Source: Picochlorum sp. 'celeri' (Eukaryota > Chlorophyta > Trebouxiophyceae). Taken from it: a stretch of DNA of 64,000 nt. Numbering within the stretch: position 1 is the stretch's first letter; every line of letters begins with the position of its first letter. Under the pieces are notes generated by a model, which worked only from the letters and a program-made list of their open reading frames with translations, did not search any database and was not told the origin of the DNA. The position numbers and the translations under genes were made by a program. This document shows, one piece after another, positions 34,581 to 45,377 of the stretch. Where the stretch lies: the NCBI GenBank assembly GCA_010909725.1, contig JAACMV010000004.1, positions 558,001-622,000 of the forward strand, given 5' to 3'.

Positions 34581-35822
34581 ATGTATAGCATGATGGTTTC
34601 ATTGTCTGGACAGCATTCCGTGACGTGTGGGAGACTCCAGAGGCAGGTTCATAGAGCAAGGGGAGGAAGGAGAGTGCCTTTGCGTGTCATGATGAGCGCA
34701 CGGGAGCATGATTTGTCGGTTCATGTGAACGGATTGGATTTTGAGAATCCTTTTGTGACTGGTAGTGGGCCACCAGGAACGAATTATGCGGTGATGAAGA
34801 AGGCTTTTGATGAAGGGTGGGGAGGTGTGGTTGCCAAGACGGTGAGTCTGGATTCTGCAAAGGTGAAGAATGTGACGCCTCGGTATGCGAAGCTTCGGTC
34901 AGGGAATGGCGAAGTGATTGGATGGGAAAATATTGAATTGATTAGTGATAGGCCATTGGAGGTGATGTTGGAGGATTTTGCACGGCTGAAGAGAGAGTAT
35001 CCTGACCGGATGTTGATTGCATCAATCATGGAGGAGTATGACAAGGAGGCGTGGGTCAAGTTGATTGGGTTGTGTGAGGCGGCAGGGGTGGATGCGTTTG
35101 AGATTAATTTTAGCTGCCCGCATGGTATGCCGGAGAGGCGCATGGGAATGGCCATGGGACAGGATTGTGAGCTGCTGGCAGAGGTGACTGGGTGGGTGAC
35201 AGAGGCTGCGTCTATTCCAGTGTGGTCGAAAATGACACCAAATATTACGGATATTAAAATTCCCAGTAAAGTTTGTTTGGATGCTGGGAGTGATGGTATT
35301 GCTGCGATTAATACGATCGAATCGATCATGGGCATCAATTTGGACACCTTGAGGCCAGAGCCTTGCGTGGAGGGACACAGCACTCGGGGAGGATACAGTT
35401 CGGTGGCTGTCAAACCCATTGCATTGGCCCGCGTGGCGTCTATAGCGCAAGTGATTGCGGAAGGATATCCTGATAGATCTTTGTCTGGGATTGGTGGTAT
35501 TAATACTGGAAATGATGCCGCAGAATTTATTCTGTTGGGTTCTGATACTGTCCAAGTGTGCTCTGGTGTCATGATGCATGGGTACCCCATGGTCAAGGGC
35601 ATGAAGGCAGAACTGTCCGCGTTCATGGAAAAGCACGGTTTTACATCCCTCTCGGATTTCAAGGGAATGAGTTTGCCGTATATGACGACGCATACGGAAT
35701 TGGTTCGGATGCAGAAGGAGGCGATTGAGATGAAGAGAAAGAACAAGGTCGGTCTCGGGAATGACAAGGAATGGTCTGGGGACGACTTTGTCAAGCAGTC
35801 CGATTCCATGGTGGCCAATTAA
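34581..35822 (+). CDS. PYD1: Dihydropyrimidine dehydrogenase, PreA/PYD1-like
   Basis: 413 aa. It reduces uracil/thymine in the first step of pyrimidine breakdown. The FMN TIM barrel covers about 43-365 (start LSVHVNGLDFENPFVTGSGPPG). The catalytic Cys is Cys179 in NFSCPHGM. GGINTGNDAAEFILLGSDTVQVCSG is split by phosphate-binding residues typical of the class. As in plants, it is a stand-alone FMN subunit without the FAD/Fe-S domains of animal DPYD. The N-terminal 40 residues are Arg/Ser-rich with no acidic residue, a likely plastid transit peptide. An in-frame Met at 37 or 38 could start the mature form. Confidence 0.93.
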   Translation: MYSMMVSLSGQHSVTCGRLQRQVHRARGGRRVPLRVMMSAREHDLSVHVNGLDFENPFVTGSGPPGTNYAVMKKAFDEGWGGVVAKTVSLDSAKVKNVTPRYAKLRSGNGEVIGWENIELISDRPLEVMLEDFARLKREYPDRMLIASIMEEYDKEAWVKLIGLCEAAGVDAFEINFSCPHGMPERRMGMAMGQDCELLAEVTGWVTEAASIPVWSKMTPNITDIKIPSKVCLDAGSDGIAAINTIESIMGINLDTLRPEPCVEGHSTRGGYSSVAVKPIALARVASIAQVIAEGYPDRSLSGIGGINTGNDAAEFILLGSDTVQVCSGVMMHGYPMVKGMKAELSAFMEKHGFTSLSDFKGMSLPYMTTHTELVRMQKEAIEMKRKNKVGLGNDKEWSGDDFVKQSDSMVAN

Positions 35823-35926
35823 TTGGTTCTTCTTCTTCGTCCTCCTCCTCCCCTCTATATTATAGTACTACTGCTACTACATCAATGTAAATAATAATCC
35901 ATAAGAAGAATGCAAAAGAGACTGAT

Positions 35927-36649
35927 TCAGTCTTGACGACTGTGGACAAAATGGCTGCAATCATTCAGTCTGATCAACTGCCACCCCTTGAGGTCTCTAT
36001 TCGATGTCGCATGCTCCGGTGTATACACGAGCTCCGTCATCGATGTATTGTGTGTGATAATCTTGCGCGTCATCAACGGTGTGGAATCTAATATATGCCG
36101 CAGGGTGCACTTGATGGCAAGCCCATGTGTCGCTACAAAATTCAAGGTACCCTTGGCATCCTCAGGGGCACTCCCCACAATGGATTTCAAAACATAATCA
36201 ATCATTCGCTCCTCCACATCTTTCTGACTCTCTCCACCAGGAGGTCTAAAATTGATCACATCCTGCTGAATAATGTTCAATTGCTCTGGCGTGTATACTT
36301 GATGTCTAGGTTTTCCTGCAAACTCACCCATATCAAGCTCCAACAGTTGCTCAGTTTTCACACATTCTTCTTCAAACGATCGCCCTAAATGATCCATAAC
36401 GATTCTCATTGTCTCTAATGATCGCAATGCGGTCGATGAGAAGAATCTGGCGGAAGACATCTCATCTTCACTTAGAAACGAGCGAAGATACTTCCCAAGG
36501 CTCTCTGCTTGCTGCACGCCTTCTCCAGTCAGGGGACTGTCAATTGCTCGACCACCAACTTTATCTTTTAATTCTAAATTCATAAGGCATTCTGCATGCC
36601 GAATTAAGACAATGCGATGCATAATTCTTCCGACTTTGTGTGAACCCAC
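35927..36649 (-). CDS. Histidine phosphatase (phosphoglycerate mutase-like)
   Basis: 240 aa. The branch-1 histidine phosphatase fold is shown by LIRHAE (catalytic His18), SSTALRSLET, the ELDMGEFAGK block and VATHGLAIK (second His near residue 174). PGGES with the ERM helix matches the small-molecule/protein phosphatase branch rather than glycolytic mutases, so substrate is uncertain. Starting at the first Met adds nine residues before the MHRIVLIRHAE core; the second Met (residue 10) may be the real start. It lies 85 bp downstream of the glutathione synthetase start-side stop, on the same strand. Confidence 0.85.
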   Translation of the reverse strand: MGSHKVGRIMHRIVLIRHAECLMNLELKDKVGGRAIDSPLTGEGVQQAESLGKYLRSFLSEDEMSSARFFSSTALRSLETMRIVMDHLGRSFEEECVKTEQLLELDMGEFAGKPRHQVYTPEQLNIIQQDVINFRPPGGESQKDVEERMIDYVLKSIVGSAPEDAKGTLNFVATHGLAIKCTLRHILDSTPLMTRKIITHNTSMTELVYTPEHATSNRDLKGWQLIRLNDCSHFVHSRQD

Positions 36650-36734
36650 AGAATTGAACGTATTTGTCTGGACACGTGCTTCAACAAATCCGATCGAGAA
36701 CCGCCAATGTACCTACAATTAATTATTAAATGAA

Positions 36735-38292
36735 TTAATCGACGAGTTGGACAGAGTCCAGGACTGCGTATCCAGCAGCTACGCCTCCTTCGGATGAGGT
36801 TGATGCCTTTGTTCGAACCAACTGGCCAGCCCTGTGATTCACCAGAACGTTGGAGCCTTTCCTGAGAAGCACGCCATAAATACCGAGTTCTGAAAGGGAC
36901 TCGATATCTTTAGCTACACCTCGACGGATCATTGTCACTGTATGTGGAGGAGGGATGATGCGTTGCATCAGAATGAGAGCTCCCAACCCTTGTTTCTGCT
37001 GCAGTCGGTCAACCATGTCCTGTCCATAAAGGTTATTCCCTCCTCCCTCTCTCTGAGGTTTCAAGACGTACAGATCTGGGTTTTTGATCGCATCTTGGAC
37101 AGCATTGGATGCCTCTGTATCGTTCTCAAGGTCATCCAATCCCCACAGGCCTGCAAAACATGTCCGCATGCGAGCAGCATCCGAGTCGGATCTGCTGAAT
37201 TTCTCAACAACCCCAGGGCGGGCGAGATCTTGTTGTACCTTTTTTGAACCTGCCAATTGCATCGCAATGGTTGGACATTTGGCTGCATTAGACATTTCGA
37301 TGATGGTTCGTGCATCCCATTCTTTACGAGAAGGATAATCTGTTGGGGTGTATCCAGCCCGAAAGTAGGCAAGAGACACAGTTGTTCCATCAATCATGAG
37401 GGATCCATCCTCCTGGAGGACTGCACGCTCGGCAATATCGAGGAGCGTTCTTCGAATGGTTCGAATTCTATATGTTGTCCAGAGTTGTAATTGTAGCCAT
37501 TGTTGGTCGAATGAATTCTGTTCGTCCGGTTGTACCACCATCATCATGGTTTTATCCTGGTGGCCATGCTCCTGAACAGCAGGATGCCAGGCCTTGCACA
37601 ATCGAGTCCATGGAGGTATTCTGTGGCAGTTTCTTGTCGAGCTCGCTCTCCGGTACGCCAGATTTATCTAGTATATACCTATGCAATTGACTGACCAGCG
37701 TAGATAAACAGCCAAAGGAAGATGCAATCGTGTTGAGTTCCACCTGAAGCATTGTGGATGTTGGATCATGCAGCATATAGTCTGACCTGGTGATCACGAG
37801 GGATATTTCCTCTTGCGGTTGTTTCTCGCTTCTGTGCCTTGTGTCTTTGTATATTCTCATCAGCTCTCCCTATACAAAGATACATATACGGATAACTCAT
37901 CGAGGAGGAGCATTGACTATAATTCAAATACAAAATCTCCGTACCGTGAATGCAGCATCCTCCTGTGCAGCATTCTCTAATACTTCAGTCAAATAGCCTG
38001 CATCTTGGCTCACCATATCAATCATATAGTTGAAAGGCTCGGCGGCATCCAACGCTCTCTCAAACGCCCTGGCGAGGGAAAGGCACAGGTGTCAATGCAA
38101 AAGGAGCATGCACCAAAAGGCAGTCTGTTCCTGCTCCATACACCTATATACAGATATATGATCAGGCGCATCCTGTACACCTTAGATATCATCCGAACAT
38201 TATCGTACCAATCCATGCTGCGCACACCATGCGATAGCATCCTGTATAAGCTCCTCCTTGCTGGAAGAAGAAGAGTGCATCCCAATATCCAT
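36735..38292 (-). CDS. GSH2: Glutathione synthetase (eukaryotic type), two frame breaks
   Basis: Three exons on the complement: 38209-38292, 37945-38143 and 36735-37869, with introns of 65 and 75 bp (donors GTACGA and GTACGG, phase 0). It joins gamma-Glu-Cys and Gly with ATP. The protein starts MDIGMHSSSS, keeps VHAPFALTPVPFPR, ITRSDYML, QVELNTIASSFG, VSLAYFRAGYTP, QLAGSKKVQQDLARPGV and the ATP-grasp loop VLKPQREGGGNNLYG. Two breaks interrupt it: an extra G at 38067-38069 (FPR|AFERAL) and a loss in or near 37586-37595, where one aaggcctggc-type unit serves two frames that the family needs one after the other (QGLA then KAW). Without the breaks the length would be about 475 aa, normal for the family. 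No conserved residue appears substituted, so assembly error or a very young lesion are both possible. Confidence 0.85.
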
Positions 38293-38805
38293 GGAGGCAG
38301 CCTGAACAACTGTTCTGTTGGCTCTTGCTGTTCTCACCTGATGAACCTAGAAGATGATGAGCTCTACAGCCAGCCAATGGTTTACAAAATACTGATGCGA
38401 CTCTATTTGCCCGAGAGGCTTTCTGCGTGGCAAGTCCTGCTGCCTCTCTAGAGCAACAGAGCACACTCATACAGAAGAAGCAGCAAACGTCACTGGTACG
38501 TTTGCTCTTCCAAAAGGACCACTGCGACGAGAATGAGCAGACGAATATGTTAAAATTGTATTTATATCGATCGATCGGAATAATAAATAGCTTTTTATGT
38601 GTAAAATCATGAGCATATTCGATATTTCATGCCACATTTTGAGTTTTTATAGTTTGTATTACGGAAGGTGTTGACTACGTCCATGTCAACGGCCTTCTTG
38701 GCGTCCTTTGGCACATTGTATATCGCATTTCTGTGTACTATAATCCATTATATATACATAATAGGTCGATAAAACTGGCTGTAGCGTGCAGAAAAGGGCG
38801 CATGC
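38293..38805. promoter_or_regulatory. Divergent intergenic region, GSH2/TPR-J
   Basis: About 510 bp. Short minus-strand frames here are extensions of the first GSH2 exon. No gene or RNA was recognised. Confidence 0.4.
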
Positions 38806-40425
38806 GTGACTATGACTGGGGAGTCACAGGTACAAGCAGACGACTCGTTTACTCCAGTGACGATACCTGATCTCGGAGAGGCTGGATCTGTGTGGCGATG
38901 TGAGAAATTAAAAGACTTTGAGCGCCAAATGCGGATGCTTGGGTTGGAGAATGAACCAGAGTTCAAAGCATTGCAAAGGAAGATTGAGGAATACACTGTT
39001 GAATTGGAGGACTTGTGGGAGAAGCAACGGAACTGTGAGGCAAAGTGGTGGCAGGACGGGGAATATGATGCTCAGAGAGCGGATGGATGTAATGATGCAG
39101 GGATGGAGTGGTATGCTGCGAAGAATTGGCCAGAGGCGTTTGGGTCATTTTCAGAGGCTATTCGTTTGCATCCTCGATCAGCAGTGTACCATTCAAATAG
39201 GTCCATGGCAGCGCTGAAGATGAAGCAGTATGATGTGGCTCTTGAGGATGCAATGCATTCAATTGAGATGGATGATATGTACTGCAAGGGGTATATACGA
39301 GCTGGAAAGGCATGCTTGGGTCTGGGTGATCCAGAGCGTGCAGAGGGCTACTTTCAACATGCACTGGATATGGTACCTGGTAGCAAAGCTGCTTTAGCCG
39401 GGCTGGATGATGCGCATCGAATGAAAGAAAAGTTTTCAGAAGAGGATGATTTCCATCAACGACTTGCTGATGAGGGTGGTCGTCCTGCGTTATCTCGAGA
39501 TGATGTGGATGTTGAGTCGGTCTCGTTGACTCTTGTGAGTGTTGAGGAGATTTTGAAATCCAATCCTAGATTGGAATCCGCGATGTATCATAAAGCTGAG
39601 TGTTTGGTTCTTATTGGTAGGTATAAAGAGGCATTATCATTTATCGATACACTTCGATCTGGGGTTGAGAGATCGTATATATTAGCAGAGGGGCTGTGGC
39701 GAAGTGGGCGTGTGGAAGATGCTTTGGAAGTTCTCCAAGAATTCGTCGTCAGGAATGAAAAGTGTTTGGACTTGAAGACGTACATTGAGCGGCTTCAGAG
39801 AGATATTGACATAATTCAAAGATATATGGACGAGGAGGGCGAGTATGGTCAAGCTGTTTTGTGTTGCTCAGAATTGTTGGAATCGTTGTCCATTTCAGCC
39901 TGCAGTGGGTTGTACCGTAGGCTGCTACGGATGCGTGCTGATGCTCACTGCTGCAGAGGATCGTGGCTCGACGCAAAGACGGATTTGAATCTAGCCCTTA
40001 GTATATATGAGGAGGATGTGGATGCTCTGCGATCCAAGGCGGATGTGCTGAAACAGATGGGAGCATATACAGAGTATTTTCTCAGTCTCCAGCGACTCAA
40101 GACTGTGTCGCCCAATGTACCTGGTCTCTCTGCATTGATCATGGATGCCGCACGATTATCGTTGAAGCACAAGGATGGTGAGTCGATGAATTATGCTGAT
40201 ACACAGACCAAGACGGCATCTGGTCCTGCCGCTGCGTTTGATGTGCTTGGTGTGTCACATGGTGTGCCCTTGTCAGATGTGAGAAAGGCATATTTGAAAC
40301 TTGCAGCCACGTGGCATCCTGACAAGTGGTCTTCGGGAACTGACGATGAGCTCAAAAAGGCAGAGGAGAGATTTAAAGTTATTCAAAAGGCATATAATGA
40401 TATTTGTGATTCAATGTTTCTGTAA
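38806..40425 (+). CDS. TPR co-chaperone with C-terminal J domain (DNAJC7-like)
   Basis: 539 aa. TPR units are visible from about residue 85 (DGCNDAGMEWYAAKNWPEAFGSF...) to 200, and again at about 240-450. A J domain closes the protein (about 475-539) with the HPD motif in TWHPDKW. This order matches DNAJC7/TPR2, which passes clients between Hsp70 and Hsp90 in the cytosol. The N-terminal 75 residues are acidic and helical. The last 15 coding bases overlap the end of the convergent NSMAF-like gene. The upstream ATG in good context was used. Confidence 0.9.
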   Translation: MTMTGESQVQADDSFTPVTIPDLGEAGSVWRCEKLKDFERQMRMLGLENEPEFKALQRKIEEYTVELEDLWEKQRNCEAKWWQDGEYDAQRADGCNDAGMEWYAAKNWPEAFGSFSEAIRLHPRSAVYHSNRSMAALKMKQYDVALEDAMHSIEMDDMYCKGYIRAGKACLGLGDPERAEGYFQHALDMVPGSKAALAGLDDAHRMKEKFSEEDDFHQRLADEGGRPALSRDDVDVESVSLTLVSVEEILKSNPRLESAMYHKAECLVLIGRYKEALSFIDTLRSGVERSYILAEGLWRSGRVEDALEVLQEFVVRNEKCLDLKTYIERLQRDIDIIQRYMDEEGEYGQAVLCCSELLESLSISACSGLYRRLLRMRADAHCCRGSWLDAKTDLNLALSIYEEDVDALRSKADVLKQMGAYTEYFLSLQRLKTVSPNVPGLSALIMDAARLSLKHKDGESMNYADTQTKTASGPAAAFDVLGVSHGVPLSDVRKAYLKLAATWHPDKWSSGTDDELKKAEERFKVIQKAYNDICDSMFL

Positions 40426-43400
40426 AAAAGCAAAATGTCCATCCTCGTACCCTACAGCAATGGTGGTTTGTGGAGACTGTCCATTGGTTGCATTGACTGA
40501 TATGGATGTCAGCGGAGCGTCCAAAGCACTTGTCTTGGGACATGGGACATCAGAGAGACCCAGATTGACACTACACAGATGCAGTTGCCCGCCCTCATCA
40601 CCAAGATACACAGTGTCCTTCCAGCTCCTGCAGCATAGAAGAGGCGATGCAAAGTCGCGAGACATGACAACTTGATCAGACCGCCGAGAGTCTAGCATTC
40701 TAAGAACTCCATCTGCACAGGCAATGCCAAACAATGTACCATCTTGACAGGAACACACTCCGCCGATAAAGTCGCTACAAAGTTGGGACTCCATAGTCAG
40801 TTGATTTGATCGGCAATCGAATGCAAATACAGTTCCGTCCTCAGTACCAGCGACTATAGAGTCATTGAATAGGACTTCCATACTCCAAATAGCTCCAGCA
40901 GGACTTGCTATGGTGTTCAGGGGAATGGTACCGTCATCACGTTGTCCCCATGGTGCAGTCTCCAGATCCCACACCTTGATTGTCTCATCCCAGGAAGCGC
41001 TATATACTAGTGATGATTCATCCGAGGTACAAAGGCATGATACAATGTCACTGTGTGCTCCAAAAGAGGATATTGAACCAGTGTTTGTGTCGTATTTGTA
41101 GATTGCCCCATCAAAACCACTAGCCAGAATGTTTTGTGATGACCATGCGGTACATGTTATTGAACCATGCGATAGAGCACATCTCCTCCGATGCTCCTTC
41201 GTCAGCAAGTCAAAAACGATTATATGGCCGTCTTGAAAGGAAATGGATACATCGCTGGGATTCAACGGATTGATTTCAACAGATGTCAAGCCTCCAGAAA
41301 ACACACTGGTCTCCCAGGATGCAACCTGCTCCCTGACCAAATGTGGGCAATCATCATCTTGCCGTGGGGAAGATGCATCATTCTTTCTCGATCCATTCTT
41401 CCTTGGAGAAAGTGCTTGCAAGCTTGATGAGACCTTTGCTGCGAGGGCTTCGTTCCCATACTTTAATAGGTTTGATCCAGCCCGCTTTGAGCTGCTAACA
41501 ACTGTTTGCAAACGTTGCTGAAATGAACTCTGAGAATCGGTCGTTGAGCCACTTGCCGAACGTTCCTTTTTCGAATCCATAGTCTCTAAAAGTGTACTAT
41601 ACTCTTCTTTTGTAACTTCCAAAGCACGCAACAATGCTGTATCTGAATCATTGCTTGCAGCATCATCACCATCTGGAGGGCTCTCCAGGAGAGATTGAAC
41701 AACGTGCAAAACTTTAGCTATTATTTCAGATCCATCCATGGCATTACGAGATATTTCTTGTGCCTCAAACGAACTCCGACAGACACGCCTCTGAGGATGA
41801 TTCCTATAAAAAATCTGACGAGGGCACTGACCAAATTCTGCAACTGCAACTTCCATGCTTCTCTTTTCAACAGGATCCTCAATATCATCGATATTCACGA
41901 GACCTGTAATTGATTGAAACAGAATGATTTATATATGTAGGGATACGTATAATCATAGTAGAATCGCACGAAAGAATACGCAACATCATTACGAGATGAA
42001 CCAAACAAACATGATACACATACCTTCATATGTCAACTGTCGAAAGACATTATTATTCCTCAGCGCATCTTCTCCACGCTGACACACACCAAACACAAGA
42101 TCAATCCAATGATGCAAGTTTGCAGACACATATGGAGACTCTAGTGCCTCCCACTGCTTCTCCAAAAAATACCGTGCATCATTGTGAGCCCACGGAGGCA
42201 ACTCAACATCCCCAACAGGCTTTCCATTCTGTCTACAACCGAGAGCAAGACCTCTTGAATTCTTTAAAAAGTCTTCTGCGCCGGGACAGAAAAATTCTGG
42301 AATCAGCTCCTTCACATCTGTTGGACTATGACACACACTCTCCCATGCTTCCCGTATCCCAGTAAATGAGCGATCTGGAGCATCAAATTTACCATTCTGA
42401 AGACGCAACATATGCTCAGGCATTGATCTCACCAACCAAAACAGCGTATATCCTGGGCATGAGTAGTGTGTTCCGTACAAGAAAGGTTCCTCGCCACCAT
42501 GCATCTGCATCTCCACCATATCAGCATACCTCTGTTGAAACACCTTTAGCCGCTCTTCATTTATAGCGCCTATCGGCTTTGATAAATCTCTAAATATATC
42601 TTGGCAGTTAAGGTCAATTTCATCGCTCGTGTAATCCTTGATAATCCACGGAAACACAGGATACTGAGTCAAATCATGAAACGATCTCCCTGCCGCAAGA
42701 TTACAATACATCAGGTACTCGAAATTAGACAGCAATCCCCTCTGCCATGCCATCGTCGCCACCTGACAGTATCTTCCTTCAGCCTCCAACAACCCACCCG
42801 CAATACTCCCATCCTCTCCAACATGATCCAACACGGCCCCGAGTGCCTCTTCTCTCTCCTCATTTGACCGAAACACAAAAAACGCATTCGAACACCCCCA
42901 GTGCTTGACCGTCGTCCGCCTCTTTGCAGGCATCTTGAGGAACAATTCAATCCCCACGTCTCTCAACGAACTCCTCCGCCGTGCAGCTGCATACACAGCA
43001 GACAACCGATGAGATCTCACATGCTCCCCCCCAGAAATATTATGCAGCGGCTGAAAGTAAAACCGAACATCCGTCACCACAAACTTCCCACGTTCTTTCG
43101 TCAAACGAGACACCAACATGGCAGGCTTTTCAAACACAATCCGCTCGCACGTTGGATCTTCCAGACTCCCAAGATCAAACCGCTGCTCAGCTTCCAACTG
43201 ACTCAGAAACACATCATGCATCTCCTTCATCTCATTCCGACCCAACCGACTACTCATCAACATCTGCTGAGCATACGGTATTATATCAGCCACTTTGGCA
43301 TAGCTCAAACGAAAGCGCCACGTCACCTGACGCCCTCTACAAAAAGTGTATGGCGCATCCCTCCCCTGTGGTTTCATCGTTGTATACCTATGCGCCACCA

Positions 43401-43659
43401 CACGAATCCCATTTTCTGACGCATTCCCCTCCAACTCATCCATAGATACATATGGAATCCGGATCACTGGTATCCGAACATCATCTGGCTCAAAAAACAC
43501 AGATTTGGTACACACCCTCAACTGCCCAGCCACAGACCCACCACGCAACTGCCCAGACGTGCCATCCTCCTCACACATGCATACGCATTCTGTAATATAA
43601 AACTCATCATCCTCTAATAATAGTAAAGAAAACCGGCATCCCCCACCCGAGGGAACCAT
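40411..43659 (-). CDS. NSMAF: NSMAF/FAN-like GRAM-PH-BEACH-WD40 protein
   Basis: Complement of join(40411..41903, 42024..43659), 1,042 aa. The 120-bp intron (donor GTATGT, acceptor ttacag, phase 1) restores LTYEG-LVNIDDIEDPVEK, a BEACH landmark. Order: GRAM/PH-like region (about 1-280; RFSLLLLEDDEFY, CTKSVFFEPD), BEACH domain (about 285-560; SNFEYLMYCN, QYPVFPWII, FRDLSKPIGA, GTHYSCPGY, ELIPEFF, VELPPWA), then WD40 repeats (about 690-1040). In animals FAN couples TNF receptor to neutral sphingomyelinase; in protists BEACH proteins act in vesicle traffic, which is the safer inference. Its end overlaps the TPR-J gene by 15 bp. Confidence 0.93.
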
Positions 43660-43660
43660 C

Positions 43661-43918
43661 CTAAGAGCAATCGGGAAGATTGACCTGAAATTCCTTGCCT
43701 ATTCTCGGTGCTCTCTTCACACTAATCCCGTGAATAATACTCGGTCTCCTATCCGTTTTTATATCATTATCTTCAAAGAAATCAGTCCTCTGTTTCTTTG
43801 AAGGATGCGTGTCTTGTGTTAGTTTTGTTTCTTCTTCTTCTTCTTCTTTCTCTTGTGTGGCCTTGTCTTTCGACACAAACACAGTTGTTGATGCTTCTTC
43901 TTCTTCTTGTTTTGTCAT
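43661..43918 (-). CDS. Small acidic/Lys-rich ORF, possible uORF or truncated ELM2-like start
   Basis: 85 aa, ending two bases before the NSMAF-like ATG on the same strand. The Glu-rich first half is encoded by a (ctt)n-type microsatellite. The last residues, RIGKEFQVNLP, resemble the first strand of an ELM2 domain, but the rest of that domain is absent. It may be an upstream ORF in the NSMAF-like leader. The evidence is weak. Confidence 0.3.
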   Translation of the reverse strand: MTKQEEEEASTTVFVSKDKATQEKEEEEEETKLTQDTHPSKKQRTDFFEDNDIKTDRRPSIIHGISVKRAPRIGKEFQVNLPDCS

Positions 43919-44137
43919 GTATACTTGTTTTCTATAAACTACAATATTATTTTCTAAGTATTACTACAGTATATGAAAAGGAATAACGACTTGGTTGCAT
44001 GTCTCAGAATGGCCCACATCACATGTGATGACCAATTTGTGACTGGCCTGCATGCAGGTACCTAGGTAACCCACACTACTACGTATGTATACTTGACTGT
44101 GAAACGGACAAATGCCGAGATATCCAATGAAAAAAAA

Positions 44138-45184
44138 CTATGCATGATATCCATGCTTGAGCTTGAGTGCCGTCGTATACGTCACCTTGTCTGGATATGT
44201 CTCATGACTCGGACGCAACCCTGATGCTTTCAGCATCTCCTTCCTCACATTGGCAGCATACAGCACAGGATCCTGCTTCTCCTTCTCCGTCGGATAATAC
44301 ACTGGCAGCGTATAACACGTGACACTATGAAACACGTTGCACAGCATGAGAATAATATGCCGATGGGCAACAACACTCTCCCAACACGGGGATACCCCTC
44401 TCGTCTCATACTGCACAATCACTGGCTGCAGAGGCTCTCCCGCCAGAAACGCCCCTGTTCTAAATGGAAGCAAAAAGTGACCATTCGTTGTCGTTCCCTC
44501 TGGGAACAAAAGTAACGGACGCTCGTGCTCACCACGGCCGTGTGCTATTCCTTGCATTCGCTGCTTGACCAATGCAGCCACACCATTCCCCTGATTCTGC
44601 CCCTTTTTCATCGCATCATCAGCTGCCGTCTTTGACCGCTCCACATACAAACACCCCATCGATTTGCTAATACTTCCGACAATCTTCATATGCTCTGTTT
44701 TGCTCCTCGCCACAAAAGAAGGAAAAAAGTGACTCATATGCACCAGAATATCACACCAACTGCAATGGTTGCTCACAATACCAGCCACCTGTGGCATCAT
44801 CCCTGTATCCTTTGTTTCACGAGAGGTCGAATCCCCCAGATGAACCCATCGCACTCGAATAAACCCAATGAATAAAAGACATATGCGGCAGTGTATCTTG
44901 CCCAAGGCAGCCACCCAATCCGACCGAACAGACTTGGGAAAGGCCCAGGCAACTTTGGTCACCAGAAAAAAACTCAACAGACAGGCCACAGACCCAAAAA
45001 TCTTAATCGGGGCTATAAAAATAAGACATAGAAACATCCTAACCATCTCATACCAAGGCTGTGGGGCTAAACCGCATTCACCGTATCGGTCCGTCCGTTC
45101 CCATGGATTCGACACGAGAACCGCGGCCCCATTCGATACCACAGCCCCTTTTTTCCTCCTCCTCTTCTTCTCTTCTATACTCAT
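44138..45184 (-). CDS. Lysophospholipid acyltransferase (LPEAT/LPCAT-like, PlsC family)
   Basis: 348 aa. It adds an acyl chain to a lysophospholipid or lysophosphatidate in the ER membrane. Block I is NHCSWCD (about 139-145), block III is FPEGTTTNG (about 227-235), and the PVIVQYE block follows; EGTTTNG is the form seen in LPCAT1/2 and plant LPEATs. Two hydrophobic segments lie at about 48-80 and 97-113. The basic N-terminus (KKRRRKKG) is cytosolic. There is no C-terminal EF-hand pair, so it is shorter than LPCAT1/2. The exact acceptor lipid cannot be told. Confidence 0.88.
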   Translation of the reverse strand: MSIEEKKRRRKKGAVVSNGAAVLVSNPWERTDRYGECGLAPQPWYEMVRMFLCLIFIAPIKIFGSVACLLSFFLVTKVAWAFPKSVRSDWVAALGKIHCRICLLFIGFIRVRWVHLGDSTSRETKDTGMMPQVAGIVSNHCSWCDILVHMSHFFPSFVARSKTEHMKIVGSISKSMGCLYVERSKTAADDAMKKGQNQGNGVAALVKQRMQGIAHGRGEHERPLLLFPEGTTTNGHFLLPFRTGAFLAGEPLQPVIVQYETRGVSPCWESVVAHRHIILMLCNVFHSVTCYTLPVYYPTEKEKQDPVLYAANVRKEMLKASGLRPSHETYPDKVTYTTALKLKHGYHA

Positions 45185-45341
45185 AATTTAGTTTGCTATA
45201 TTCTTTTGTAGTAGTGTATTGATCAATACATGGATTCGTTCATGAACTAGTACTAGTTGCAACTACCTCGAAGACGAACAAGACAAAGAAGAAAGACTCG
45301 CGAATCCGATCGGTCGAGTATGACGATAACAATATTGCAAC

Positions 45342-45345
<4 letters not shown>

Positions 45346-45372
<27 letters not shown>
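45346..45372. repeat. (AAT)n microsatellite
   Basis: About nine AAT/ATA units just downstream of the LPA1-like stop codon, in its 3' flank. Confidence 0.85.
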
Positions 45373-45377
45373 AATTC

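Noticed and set aside
34784..35818. 344-codon minus-strand open frame
   Set aside because: It is exactly antisense to the PYD1-like enzyme, has no recognisable domain, and is a by-product of the codon composition of the real gene.
37621..37678. Candidate 58-bp intron (GTATAT...CCACAG) that would restore the GSH2 frame
   Set aside because: Its translation matches plant glutathione synthetase (LHRYILDKSG...LPQNTS), so it is exon sequence; the frame break is better placed at 37586-37595.
42901..43445. Two overlapping plus-strand frames of 172 and 154 codons
   Set aside because: They are antisense to the GRAM/PH part of the NSMAF-like gene and rich in His/Pro/Ser, typical of shadow frames.
45346..45372. 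Possible CRISPR-like or regulatory array
   Set aside because: It is a plain AAT microsatellite without spacers, and nothing else in the window has regularly spaced repeats.
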